Shown here in pieces: positions 52,007 to 60,501 of a DNA stretch of 64,000 bases. The translations under genes and the position numbers were made by a program. The stretch is taken from NCBI RefSeq assembly GCF_900104525.1, contig NZ_LT629711.1:3100001-3164000 (forward strand), read 5' to 3'. How positions within the stretch are numbered: the stretch's first letter is position 1; each line of letters opens with the position of its first letter. Source of the stretch: Pedococcus dokdonensis. Its GTDB lineage: Bacteria > Actinomycetota > Actinomycetes > Actinomycetales > Dermatophilaceae. The notes below the pieces were generated by a model that was not told the origin of the DNA, made no database searches, and saw only the letters and a program-made list of their open reading frames with translations.

Positions 52007-53880
52007 GCGTCTCTCCGCGCACACCCCTGCGGCTGCGGGCGCCCGAGCTCGTGGGGCGGGGCTGGCTCAACACCGGCGGGACGAACCTCACCCTGTCCGA
52101 CCTGCGGGGCCGGATCGTGGTGCTCGACTTCTGGACGTTCTGCTGCGTCAACTGCCTGCACGTCCTCGACGAGCTGCGACCGCTGGAGGAGAAGTACGCC
52201 GACTCGCTCGTGCTGATCGGCGTCCACTCGCCGAAGTTCGAGCACGAGGCCGACCCGGACGCCCTGGCCGCCGCGGTCGAGCGGTATGCGGTGCACCACC
52301 CGGTGCTCGACGACCCCGAGCTGGTCACCTGGCAGGCCTACACCGCGCGCGCCTGGCCGACCCTCGTCGTCATCGACCCGGAGGGCTACATCGTCGCGTC
52401 GATGTCGGGCGAGGGGCACGCCCACGGGCTCTCGGTCCTGGTCGACGAGCTGGTGGCCGAGCACACCGCCAAGGGCACGCTGCGCCGCGGTGACTCGCCC
52501 TACGCCCCGCCGCCGCCGGCCGAGACCGCATTGCGCTTCCCGGGCAAGCTGGCGGTGCTGGCGGACGGTTCCTTCCTGGTCTCCGACACCGCGCACCACG
52601 AACTGGTCCAGCTCGAGCCCGACCTGGTGACCGAACGGGCGAGGTTCGGCGGTGCCGGTGCGGACGGCGCCAGCATCCTGGCCGAGCCCCAAGGCGTCCT
52701 CGCGCTGCCCGCTGCCACCGCCGCCCGAGTCGGGTATGACGTCGTGGTCGCCGACTCGGTGCACCACCAGGTCAAGGGCCTGCGCCTCGCCGACGGCACC
52801 TGGACGGTGTTGGCCGGCACGGGTCGGCAGCTGCGCGAACGCTCCGGCGGCGGCCCGGCCCGGAAGCAGGACCTCTCGACGCCGTGGGACCTCGCGTGGT
52901 TCATCGACCGCGTCGTCATCGCGATGGCGGGCACCCACCAGCTCTGGGCCCTGCACCTGGCCACCGACCCGGCCGAGAACACCGTTGCCGTGCTCGGTGG
53001 CACGTCCGCCGAGGGCATCCGCGACGGCGCCGCCGACGAGGCGTGGTTCGCGCAACCGTCGGGGCTCGCGGTGTCGCCGGACGGTTCGCGGCTCTGGGTC
53101 GCCGACTCCGAGACCTCCGCGCTGCGCTCGCTCGACCTCACCGACGAGGGATTCGTCGTGACCACCCACGTCGGCCAGGGGCTCTTCGACTTCGGGCATC
53201 GCGACGGACCGGCCGACCAGGCCCTGCTCCAGCACCCGCTCGGGGTCACGGTGCTGCCCGACGGGTCGGTCGCGGTCAGTGACACCTACAACGGCGCGAT
53301 CCGACGCTTCGACCCGGCCCGCCGGGAAGTCAGCACCCTCGCCACCGGCCTGCGCGAACCGTCAGACGCCGTGGTGGAACAGGCCGATGAGCAGGGTGCC
53401 GCGGCCGGGTCCTCCGTCCTGGTCGTGGTCGAGTCGGCGGCGCACCAGCTCGTGCGGATCCCCTTGCCCGACAAGGCCCAGCGTGTCGACGGGCTCGCCC
53501 ACCAGACCCAGCGCCCACCCACCGAGGTCGCCCCCGGCCCGCTCACCGTCACGGTGAACTTCACCCCGCCCACCGGCCAGAAGCTCGACCACCGCTGGGG
53601 TGACCCCACCCGCCTGATGGTCTCGGCCACACCCCACGGTCTGCTGCGTGAAGGCGCCGGCAGCGCCCAGGGCCTGTCCCGCACCCTGGTGCTCGACCCC
53701 GATGCAGGGGACGGGGTGCTGCACGTCTCCGTGCAGGCAGCCTCGTGCGACGGCGACCCGGTCACCGGCGAGGTGCCTGAGCACGCCGCCTGCCATCTCT
53801 ACCAACAGGACTGGGGCATTCCCGTCGTGCTGGTCGAGGGCGCGTCCGACCACCTCGAGCTCGACCTGCGCGGCACCTGA
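52003..53880 (+). CDS. Thioredoxin-like/NHL-repeat protein (NHLRC2-like)
   Basis: 625 residues. The N-terminal thioredoxin fold (to about 165) has CCVNC (C47, C48, C51) in FWTFCCVNC rather than the ordinary CxxC, resembling the CCINC of animal NHLRC2. Then come NHL beta-propeller repeats (PQGVLALP, PWDLAWF, PSGLAVSPDGSRLWVADSE, PLGVTVLPDGSVAVSDTYNGAIR) and a C-terminal beta domain. No signal peptide, so it is cytoplasmic. The role is unknown; operon context links it to redox/copper metabolism. Confidence 0.88.
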   Translation: MSVSPRTPLRLRAPELVGRGWLNTGGTNLTLSDLRGRIVVLDFWTFCCVNCLHVLDELRPLEEKYADSLVLIGVHSPKFEHEADPDALAAAVERYAVHHPVLDDPELVTWQAYTARAWPTLVVIDPEGYIVASMSGEGHAHGLSVLVDELVAEHTAKGTLRRGDSPYAPPPPAETALRFPGKLAVLADGSFLVSDTAHHELVQLEPDLVTERARFGGAGADGASILAEPQGVLALPAATAARVGYDVVVADSVHHQVKGLRLADGTWTVLAGTGRQLRERSGGGPARKQDLSTPWDLAWFIDRVVIAMAGTHQLWALHLATDPAENTVAVLGGTSAEGIRDGAADEAWFAQPSGLAVSPDGSRLWVADSETSALRSLDLTDEGFVVTTHVGQGLFDFGHRDGPADQALLQHPLGVTVLPDGSVAVSDTYNGAIRRFDPARREVSTLATGLREPSDAVVEQADEQGAAAGSSVLVVVESAAHQLVRIPLPDKAQRVDGLAHQTQRPPTEVAPGPLTVTVNFTPPTGQKLDHRWGDPTRLMVSATPHGLLREGAGSAQGLSRTLVLDPDAGDGVLHVSVQAASCDGDPVTGEVPEHAACHLYQQDWGIPVVLVEGASDHLELDLRGT

Positions 53881-53901
53881 ACAGGAGGCTGGCCCACGCC
53901 G

Positions 53902-55224
53902 TCAGCTGCGCAACGCGTAGCTGACGGACTTCTTGCCCCGGGTGTTGGTGTCGATGCGGTGCCGGTAGCGGGGGTCGTGGGCCCGACGGTGGTGGTGCCC
54001 GCACAAGGGCACGGCGAGGTCGAGGTCGGTGGATCCGCCTGCTGCCCATGGATCCTCGTGGTGCAGCTCGGACCACGCATACGGCCGGTCGCACCCCTGC
54101 GCCGCGCAGCTGTCGTAGATCGTCGCCAACGCGACCCGTTGCCCTTCGGTGAAGAACCGTTCCTGTCGCCCGAGGTCGAGTGGCACCGATCTGCCATCCA
54201 ACACCGCGGGGAGGAGGCCCGCGTTGCAGGCCAACCGTCTCGCCTCGCTGGCTGACAGGTCGTGCCCGGTGTCGAGGTGGGCGCGGCCGAGCGAGGCCTT
54301 GAGCTGCTCGTGGTCGACGGTGACCACCACGGTTGCGGCGACCTTGCCCGAAAGGGTGTCGGTGGGCAGGTGCTCGATCAGCTCGACGAACGCTGCGCCA
54401 TAACGGTGCGCCCAGTCGCCGTCGGCCGCCCGGAAAGCCTCCCAGGTGGCCTCGGTGACCTCGGCAGCCGACGATGCGCCGGCCTGCTTGGCGGCCCGGG
54501 CCGCGCGCTGGGCGAACCGGCGGGGCGAGGCGATCTGCTGGACCGTCTTGACCAGGATCGACGCCGCCAGGGTGGGCAGCGTGAAGTGGCCGCTCGTGGT
54601 GCCGTCGCCGTTGTCGTGCCACGACAACCGGGATTTGGCCAGGGCGCGCTCCTCCTGCGTGCGCAGGACCTGGTCCTCGTGGGCGTCGACCTCGGCCTGC
54701 GACCGCTGCGCCGCTGCGAGGGCACGGCGACCCTCGCGACGAAGCGTGCGGGGGTCGACGAGCCTGGCCCGGCGCACGAGGGCAACCTCGATGGCAGTGC
54801 GCTCCAGCGCGTCGAGACCCGGGGGCAGCGCGGCGGTCGCGGTCGCGATCACCTGCGCGTGCTCGGCCGACACCTCGCCGGCAGCCAAGGCCGCACGGGT
54901 GGCCGGGAGCTCGGTGTCGAGGGCCGTGGCCAGCCGCACGTCGCGTGCGGCCTGGCCGCCGTCCTGACGGGTGGTCGCGGCCAGCCAGGCCCCGGTGTCG
55001 GTCAGGCCCGAGTCGGAGGCGACCTCCGATCGGTCGGCCTCGGCCACCAGCGAGAGCCGGAACGCCTGCAGTCGCGAGATCGTCCGGTCCACGGCGGACA
55101 ACGCCGTCCGCGCGGCCGGCCCACCGACGACGTCGCCGGAGCCCACCCGGTCGAGCAGCCCATCGATCTCGCGCAGCACCTCGACCGCCCCGAAGGACGT
55201 CTCAGGAAGCGCGATCGCCGTCAT
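53902..55224 (-). CDS. DUF222 / HNH endonuclease domain protein (13E12-like), second copy
   Basis: 440 residues. DUF222 helical region at about 20-330, HNH nuclease at the C-terminus: CDRPYAWSELHHEDPWAAGG followed by LAVPLCGHHHRRAHD, with both histidine pairs kept but only two cysteines in the first knuckle region. Sequence differs widely from the copy at 11.6-13.2 kb, so this is not a recent duplication. A perfect LexA box lies 15-30 bases upstream of ATG 55224. Confidence 0.87.
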   Translation of the reverse strand: MTAIALPETSFGAVEVLREIDGLLDRVGSGDVVGGPAARTALSAVDRTISRLQAFRLSLVAEADRSEVASDSGLTDTGAWLAATTRQDGGQAARDVRLATALDTELPATRAALAAGEVSAEHAQVIATATAALPPGLDALERTAIEVALVRRARLVDPRTLRREGRRALAAAQRSQAEVDAHEDQVLRTQEERALAKSRLSWHDNGDGTTSGHFTLPTLAASILVKTVQQIASPRRFAQRAARAAKQAGASSAAEVTEATWEAFRAADGDWAHRYGAAFVELIEHLPTDTLSGKVAATVVVTVDHEQLKASLGRAHLDTGHDLSASEARRLACNAGLLPAVLDGRSVPLDLGRQERFFTEGQRVALATIYDSCAAQGCDRPYAWSELHHEDPWAAGGSTDLDLAVPLCGHHHRRAHDPRYRHRIDTNTRGKKSVSYALRS

Positions 55225-55238
55225 GTAGGCAACTCTAG

Positions 55239-55254
55239 TCGAACATCTGTTCGA
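55239..55254 (-). promoter_or_regulatory. Perfect LexA (SOS) box upstream of DUF222-HNH gene 2
   Basis: TCGAACAGATGTTCGA on the minus strand matches TCGAAC-N4-GTTCGA at all 12 fixed positions. It is 15 bases above the start codon. Together with the box at 13176 it marks both HNH genes in the window as likely SOS-regulated. Confidence 0.85.
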
Positions 55255-55313
55255 AGACAAGGCCAAGAATGCGGACTGTGGACAGCTCCCTGGCCAGAAG
55301 TGTGGTCACCTGC

Positions 55314-55394
55314 GCGCCCACCTTCCCGCGCCCACGTTCCGCGCCCACGTTCCGCGCCCACTTTCCGCGCCCACCTTCCCTCGCCCACCTTCCC
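55314..55394. repeat. 13/14-bp tandem repeat, six copies
   Basis: Units of GCGCCCACGTTCC / GCGCCCACCTTCCC begin at 55314, 55328, 55341, 55354, 55367 and 55381. The array fills most of the gap between the M15 peptidase stop and the HNH gene promoter. No coding potential in any frame that I believe. Confidence 0.85.
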
Positions 55395-55438
55395 TCCCCG
55401 CCCCCGGGGAACCACGCGGCATACCTTCGACGGCGGGG

Positions 55439-56248
55439 TCAGGCGGTGAACTCCCAGTGCCAGGGCTCCGGCAGCCGCCCGCCCTCCCGCGCCCACGCCG
55501 GGTGCTCCCAGCCGAACCGTGGGGCGTTGGCCAGCATCCACCGGTGCGCCGCAGTGTCGAACCGCTCCACGCCGCCGCACAGGTCGACGGCTCGGCCGAG
55601 CCCGTGGTCGCTGTGCCCCGGGGTCGCGGCCCACTTGCCTCGCGACGCCTTGACGGCCACCTGCTGGTCGTACGAGCGGTAGGAGTCGGTGACGCACAGC
55701 GGTCGCCCGTGTCCTTTCTCGTACGCGGCGCTGAGGGCGTTGAAGGCCGCTGCGGCCCGCGGGCGGAGCGCCTCCCCCGATCGGCCCAGCAGGGGGCAGA
55801 GCGCGGACCGGGGGAGGCGTCCGTTGGGGTAGCGCCGCTCGTTGCTGCTGCACGGCTCTCCAGCGCTGGCCGGGTCGAAGGCGGGCCGCGCCGATGCGGC
55901 GGGGCTCGAGCAGTCAGGCGCGGTCTCGGCTGAGCTCGTGTAGGCGTCGGAGACCCAGCGGCCGTTCCCCAGCTTGTTCCACGTCGACGTCGCGCCGAAC
56001 GGCCCGGCGACGCGGGTTCCCTTGGCCTGACAGAGGATCTCGAGTCGGGCGCCCTTGGCCACCACCCCTACTGCCGCGAACGATGTGCCGGGTCCGGACC
56101 GAACGGTCAGCGGCGTCTGCTGCGTGCGGACGTGACCGATGGCCGCGTCGGCGGCCGCTGCTGCGCCGATCAGCAGGGCGAGCGCCGCGAGCGCGCCGAG
56201 TGCGAGTCGCAGGGGCCGCTTCGAGGTGCGTGCGATGACCGTTGCCAT
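55439..56248 (-). CDS. SH3b + M15 (VanY-type) D,D-carboxypeptidase-like protein
   Basis: 269 residues. A signal/anchor helix at about 14-36 is followed by an SH3b domain (about 39-112: HVRTQQTPLTVRSGPGTSF and GNGRWVSDAYT) and a VanY domain. The zinc site is PGHSDHGLGRAVDLCGG with the final histidine in PEPWHWEF. It probably trims peptidoglycan stems outside the cell. Its SH3b domain closely resembles that of the CHAP protein 0.7 kb away. Confidence 0.9.
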   Translation of the reverse strand: MATVIARTSKRPLRLALGALAALALLIGAAAAADAAIGHVRTQQTPLTVRSGPGTSFAAVGVVAKGARLEILCQAKGTRVAGPFGATSTWNKLGNGRWVSDAYTSSAETAPDCSSPAASARPAFDPASAGEPCSSNERRYPNGRLPRSALCPLLGRSGEALRPRAAAAFNALSAAYEKGHGRPLCVTDSYRSYDQQVAVKASRGKWAATPGHSDHGLGRAVDLCGGVERFDTAAHRWMLANAPRFGWEHPAWAREGGRLPEPWHWEFTA

Positions 56249-56278
56249 GACGGGGAAGGTATGGAGCGCCGGCCGACC

Positions 56279-56308
56279 GCGTCGATGGGGACGACTCCCC
56301 GTCGACGC
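56279..56308. promoter_or_regulatory. Strong hairpin in the M15/DUF6458 divergent region
   Basis: GCGTCGATGGGGA (56279-56291) pairs with TCCCCGTCGACGC (56296-56308), 13 bp with one T-G wobble and a CGAC loop. It is 30 bases upstream of the M15 gene and may be a leader structure for that transcript. I see no known riboswitch consensus. Confidence 0.4.
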
Positions 56309-56462
56309 ACCGCCGTGCGTGCGCCGTCGTGGGGGAGCGGTCCCCGATGACGCCCGGTTCGTTATGTGCGGAATGCGCCGCGTTGCCGCAGGTCAGGGCC
56401 CTTCGACCGATAGAGTCGAGGGCAACGGGCGACCAGTGCCCGCCAATCCCCCAGGAGTGAGC

Positions 56463-56729
56463 ATGTACATCGGAGTCGGCATCTTCCTGATCGTGGTCGG
56501 AGCGATCCTGACCTTCGCACTCAACGCGTCCACCGACGTCGTCAACCTCGAGATGATCGGCTGGATCTGCATGGCCGCAGGTGTCCTCGCGATCCTGCTC
56601 TCGCTCATCATGGGCAGCCGTCGGGGTGTTGCCGGCGGTGGCTACTCGGCCCGTCGCGTCAGCCACACCGACCCCGCCACGGGCACCCGCGTCGACGAGG
56701 TCGACGTCGACCGCGACGGTCGCGTCTGA
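56463..56729 (+). CDS. DUF6458-like small membrane protein
   Basis: 88 residues. Two membrane helices (IGVGIFLIVVGAILTFALN and MIGWICMAAGVLAILLSLIMG) flank a short loop with DVVNLEMIG, then a charged tail with a DPATGTRVDEVDVDRDG pattern. This matches a small actinobacterial family of unknown function. ATG 56463 has AGGAG seven bases upstream. A perfect hairpin follows. Confidence 0.8.
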   Translation: MYIGVGIFLIVVGAILTFALNASTDVVNLEMIGWICMAAGVLAILLSLIMGSRRGVAGGGYSARRVSHTDPATGTRVDEVDVDRDGRV

Positions 56730-56773
56730 CCCTGCTGCCGAGGCGTCACCACAGGACGCCGCAGCACACCGCC

Positions 56774-56806
56774 ACAGGGCGGGCCGGACCACCCGGCCCG
56801 CCCTGT
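56774..56806 (+). terminator. 14-bp perfect hairpin after the DUF6458 gene
   Basis: ACAGGGCGGGCCGG (56774-56787) pairs with 56793-56806 around the loop ACCAC. No T-run. The remaining 150 bases before the CHAP gene show only a ribosome site. Confidence 0.75.
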
Positions 56807-56962
56807 CGCACGTCCGGCTCCGCCTGCGTCGGGTGCGCAGACCAGTGCGGCGGGTAGTCCTCCCCATCGACGGACGTGCCGAGCGTCCATACCGTCGTCA
56901 TCGTCAGCAGCCGGTTCCACCAGGGGGACGGGCGGATCCGAAAAACGATGCAGGAGAACGCA

Positions 56963-57733
56963 ATGCGCACACTCAACCTCAGCCAGAAGCCGGTCCGCAT
57001 GGCCGTCGCCGGCGCGCTCGGCCTCTCGGTCGTCGCCGGTGGCGCGGCCATCGCCGACGCGGCGACGGGCACGGTCCGCACCAGCGGTGCGACCTTGACG
57101 GTCCGCTCCGGCCCGGGCACCGGCTACCAGGCCGTGACGACGATCAAGAAGGGCACCAGGGTCAACATCAGCTGCCAGACCTACGGATCCACCGTCTCCG
57201 GCACCTATGGGACGTCGAACATCTGGGACAAGATCGGCTCCGGCCGCTACGTCTCCGACGCGTACGTCTACACCGGCAAGGACGGCTTCGTCGCCCCCAA
57301 GTGCGCCGGCACCACGACCCCGCCGTCGAGCGCGATCAAGGACGACTACCCCTACCGCGGCCAGGGCACCGGCGTCGACCCGTGGAACTTCTACAAGGGT
57401 CAGTGCACCTCGTTCGCCGCGTGGCGGGTCCGCCACAACATCGGCGTCGCGTTCTCCAACTCCTACAAGGGCCAGCACTGGGGCAATGCCGAGCACTGGG
57501 ACAACGCCGCCCGCGCCGCCGGCATCCCCGTGTACAAGTCGCCCAAGGTCGGTGACATCGCGGTCCGCAGCAGCGGCACCTACGGTCACGTCGCCTACGT
57601 CGCGAAGGTGAACAGCGACGGCAGCTTCATGGTGGAGGAGTACAACCACGTGCGCTCCGACACCTACAGCTACCGCCGCGCCACCAAGGGCACCGGCAGC
57701 GAGCAGTTCAGCGACTTCATCCGCTTCAAGTAG
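56963..57733 (+). CDS. Secreted SH3b + CHAP-domain peptidoglycan amidase/endopeptidase
   Basis: 256 residues. Signal peptide to about 34 (ADAAT). SH3b domain at about 36-115 (VRTSGATLTVRSGPGTGY, GRYVSDAYVYTG). The CHAP domain has the nucleophile C148 (FYKGQCTSFAAWR) and H209 (SGTYGHVAYVA). CHAP enzymes cut peptidoglycan amide or peptide bonds. ATG 56963 has AGGAG seven bases upstream; ATG 56948 is less likely. Paralogous SH3b domain with the adjacent M15 protein. Confidence 0.9.
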   Translation: MRTLNLSQKPVRMAVAGALGLSVVAGGAAIADAATGTVRTSGATLTVRSGPGTGYQAVTTIKKGTRVNISCQTYGSTVSGTYGTSNIWDKIGSGRYVSDAYVYTGKDGFVAPKCAGTTTPPSSAIKDDYPYRGQGTGVDPWNFYKGQCTSFAAWRVRHNIGVAFSNSYKGQHWGNAEHWDNAARAAGIPVYKSPKVGDIAVRSSGTYGHVAYVAKVNSDGSFMVEEYNHVRSDTYSYRRATKGTGSEQFSDFIRFK

Positions 57734-57812
57734 CAACGCCCAATCCGGTTGGGTGCGCAGCTCCGAACCAGGGGAGTGCGCATCGTCCCCTCAGGGGAGG
57801 GCGGGGCGCACG

Positions 57813-57886
57813 GCAGGTATGCCGAAGGGCTGGCTCCCAGGGGGAAGCCAGCCCTTCGGTGTGCCGGGACCACCCGGCATACCTGC
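57813..57886. terminator. Nested bidirectional terminator between CHAP and acyl-CoA dehydrogenase genes
   Basis: Inner arms CCGAAGGGCTGGCT (57822-57835) and 57846-57859 pair perfectly over 14 bp. Outer arms GCAGGTATGCCG (57813-57824) and CGGCATACCTGC (57875-57886) pair over 12 bp. It lies between convergent stop codons and can act on both strands. Confidence 0.8.
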
Positions 57887-57909
57887 GCGGGGAGGTCAGG
57901 AGGAGCGCG

Positions 57910-59787
57910 TCAGAACGCGGACTCGGGGACGTCCATCAGCGAGTTGTCGGTCGCCTCGGCGATCTGGCGCTCGGCCGCGATCTTCGGCAGGACGGTGCGT
58001 GCGAAGAACGACGCGGCCGCGATCTTGCCCTCGTAGAAGTCGCGGTCCTTGGCCGATACCCCTTCGGACGCAAGCGCCTTCGCGGCCACCGAGGCCTGGC
58101 GCAGCAGCAACCAGCCGATGACGAGGTCGCCGGCGCAGAGCAGCAGGCGCGAGGTGTTCTGGCCGACCTTGTAGAGGTTGGTGACGTCGCCACCCTCCTG
58201 CCGCGGGTCGGACTTCATCAGCTCGCCGACCATGTAGCCGAGGATGCCCTGGACGTCCTCGAGGCCCTTGCCGAGCAGCTCGCGCTCGGTGTCGAGACGA
58301 CCGGCGTCGGCGCCGAGGTCCTTGGCGAACTCCTGGACCTGCATGGCCACGTGGGACAGCGCCTGGGCCTTGTCCTTGATGATCTTGCGGAAGAAGAAGT
58401 CGAGGCCCTGGATGGCGGTGGTGCCCTCGTAGAGCGTGTCGATCTTGGCGTCGCGGATGTACTGCTCGATCGGGTACTCCTGCAGGAAGCCGGAGCCGCC
58501 GAGCGTCTGCAGCGACTCGGTGCCGAGCAGCACCCAGGCCCGCTCGGAGCCGACGCCCTTGACGATCGGGAGCAGCAGGTCGTTGACCCGGTTGGCCATC
58601 TCCGCGGGGGTGTCGGCAGCGATCTCCTCGGAGCCGGACTCGAGGAACGCCTGGTGCACCGTGTCCTGCTGCGTCGCGGTGTACATGACCAGCGCCCGGA
58701 GTCCCTCGGCATACGCCTTCTGGGTCATCAGCGACCGGCGCACGTCGGGGTGGTGCGTGATGGTCACGCGCGGCGCCGCCTTGTCGGTCTGCTGGGTGAG
58801 GTCGGCGCCCTGGACGCGCTGCTTGGCGTAGTCGAGCGCGTTGAGGTAGGCCGTCGACAGCGTCGAGATCGCCTTGGTGCCCACCAGCATCCGCGCGTGC
58901 TCGATGACGCGGAACATCTGGGCGATGCCGTCGTGGGTGTCGCCGAGCAGGGTGCCGACGGCCGGCTCCTTGTCGCCGAAGGTGATCTCGCAGGTGGTGG
59001 AGACCTTCAGGCCCATCTTGTGCTCGAGGTTGGTGACGTTGGCGCCGTTGCGCTCGCCGAGCTCGCCGGTCTCGAGGTCGATCTGGAACTTGGGGACGAT
59101 GAAGAGCGACAAGCCCTTGGTGCCGGGGCCGGCACCCTCGGGGCGGGCCAGCACGAAGTGGATGACGTTGTCGGTCATGTCGGACTCACCGGAGGTGATG
59201 AACCGCTTGACGCCGGTGACGTTCCAGGTGCCGTCGGAGTTCTCGGTGGCCTTGGTGCGACCGGCTCCGACGTCGGAGCCGGCGTCGGGCTCGGTCAGCA
59301 CCATCGTGCAGTGCCAGCCCTTCTCGACGATCCAGTGCGCGAGCTTCTTCTGCTCGTCGTTGCCGAGGATGTAGAGCAGGTTGGCGAACGAGTAGGAGGC
59401 GGCGAACATCGCGATGGCCGGGTTGGCCCCGAGCACCATCTCGTTCATCGCCCACTTGAGGCTGGGCGGCGCGACGGTGCCGTCGAGCTCGGCCGGGACG
59501 TCGACGCTCCAGAAGCCGGAGTCGACGTAGGCCTGGTAGCTCTTGGCGAACGACTCGGGCATGGTCACCGAGTAGGTCGCGGGGTCGTAGACGGGAGGGT
59601 TGCGGTCGGCGTCGGCGAACGACTCGGCCAGCTCGTGCTCGGCCAGGCGCGACACCTCCTTGAGCATCTCCCGGGCGGTGTCCGGGTCGACCTCCGCGTA
59701 GGGGCCCTGACCCAGCACCTCGCCGCGGCCGAACACCTCGAAGAGGTTGAACTCCAGGTCGCGCAGGTTGCTCTTGTAGTGGCCCAT
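57910..59787 (-). CDS. Large acyl-CoA dehydrogenase (FadE5/DmdC-like)
   Basis: 625 residues, longer than standard acyl-CoA dehydrogenases because of a C-terminal extra domain. FAD-binding patterns ([32 protein letters not shown]), catalytic glutamate region [15 protein letters not shown] and the C-terminal helical domain match the long mycobacterial FadE5 and DmdC types, which oxidise acyl-CoA at the alpha-beta bond. ATG 59787 has GGAGG eight bases upstream; GTG 59802 is an alternative. Confidence 0.92.
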   Translation of the reverse strand: MGHYKSNLRDLEFNLFEVFGRGEVLGQGPYAEVDPDTAREMLKEVSRLAEHELAESFADADRNPPVYDPATYSVTMPESFAKSYQAYVDSGFWSVDVPAELDGTVAPPSLKWAMNEMVLGANPAIAMFAASYSFANLLYILGNDEQKKLAHWIVEKGWHCTMVLTEPDAGSDVGAGRTKATENSDGTWNVTGVKRFITSGESDMTDNVIHFVLARPEGAGPGTKGLSLFIVPKFQIDLETGELGERNGANVTNLEHKMGLKVSTTCEITFGDKEPAVGTLLGDTHDGIAQMFRVIEHARMLVGTKAISTLSTAYLNALDYAKQRVQGADLTQQTDKAAPRVTITHHPDVRRSLMTQKAYAEGLRALVMYTATQQDTVHQAFLESGSEEIAADTPAEMANRVNDLLLPIVKGVGSERAWVLLGTESLQTLGGSGFLQEYPIEQYIRDAKIDTLYEGTTAIQGLDFFFRKIIKDKAQALSHVAMQVQEFAKDLGADAGRLDTERELLGKGLEDVQGILGYMVGELMKSDPRQEGGDVTNLYKVGQNTSRLLLCAGDLVIGWLLLRQASVAAKALASEGVSAKDRDFYEGKIAAASFFARTVLPKIAAERQIAEATDNSLMDVPESAF

Positions 59788-59874
59788 GGCGGGCACCTCC
59801 ACCGTCTAGAACGTCGTTGTCGTCGCGCACCCGGGGTGCGCAGCCAGTGCGTACTGGCCGGTAACTTCCATGGT

Positions 59875-59890
59875 GCTACCCGCGAGTAAC
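59875..59890. promoter_or_regulatory. Near-palindrome upstream of the acyl-CoA dehydrogenase gene
   Basis: GCTACCCGCGAGTAAC is a 16-bp inverted repeat with two mismatched pairs, both transitions. It is 88 bases above the start codon and resembles TetR-type operators of fatty-acid genes. Regulator unknown. Confidence 0.4.
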
Positions 59891-59949
59891 GAATGCAAGC
59901 CCTCTGTGGGATTCCCCACCAAACGGGCCACCCCGGCATACTCCTCAGG

Positions 59950-60501
59950 GTGAGCGAGGAACCGCCGGAGCAGCCTGTCGACGCGTCGAGCGGCGCGGTG
60001 ACACGGGCGCGGGCGGACCTGGCCGCAGGCCGGGAGTGGAAGGCCCGCGAGCGCCTGGTGGGCCACCTGGCCCAGGAGTACGACGCGGAGGCGCTCGAGC
60101 TGCTCGGTGAGGTGCACCACGCCATGCGTGACCTGCCGGCCGCGGGCGCGGCGTGGTTCGGGACGGCCCGTCGTGGCAAGGACGTCGACGAGGCGGTCGA
60201 CGCCTGGCGCGAGCGCTATGGCGACCACTTCGCGCAGATGTGGAGCAGCCTGCCGCGGTCGGTGCGCGAGCTCGAGGGCAACAAGCGGGTCGACGCGTTG
60301 CGCCGTCGTGCCGAGCAGGTGGGCGCGCGGGGGGCCGCGGGCGCGCCCGGGACCGGGAGCGGCTCGTCGGCGAGCGGCGACGACTCCGGCGACGGGGGCA
60401 CCGACGCCGCCACGATCATCGCCCTCGCCCTGGGCGTGCTCTTCGTGGCGTGCGCCGTGGTCGGCCTCGTGACGGTGCTCGGCTGGCTGGTGCCCGGCTG
60501 A
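59950..60501 (+). CDS. DUF6584-like TPR-type protein with C-terminal membrane helix
   Basis: 183 residues. The N-terminal part has helix pairs (RADLAAGREWKARERLVGHLAQEYDAEALELLGEVHHAMRDLPAAG) of TPR character; a Gly/Ser/Asp linker leads to one C-terminal helix (TIIALALGVLFVACAVVGLVTVLGWLV). Start GTG 59950. It overlaps the uridine kinase start (TGATG). Function unknown. Confidence 0.75.
   Translation: MSEEPPEQPVDASSGAVTRARADLAAGREWKARERLVGHLAQEYDAEALELLGEVHHAMRDLPAAGAAWFGTARRGKDVDEAVDAWRERYGDHFAQMWSSLPRSVRELEGNKRVDALRRRAEQVGARGAAGAPGTGSGSSASGDDSGDGGTDAATIIALALGVLFVACAVVGLVTVLGWLVPG

Noticed and set aside
56807-56962. c-di-AMP (ydaO-type) riboswitch before the CHAP gene
   Set aside because: Such switches often precede actinobacterial wall hydrolases, but I could not fit the conserved core to this sequence.
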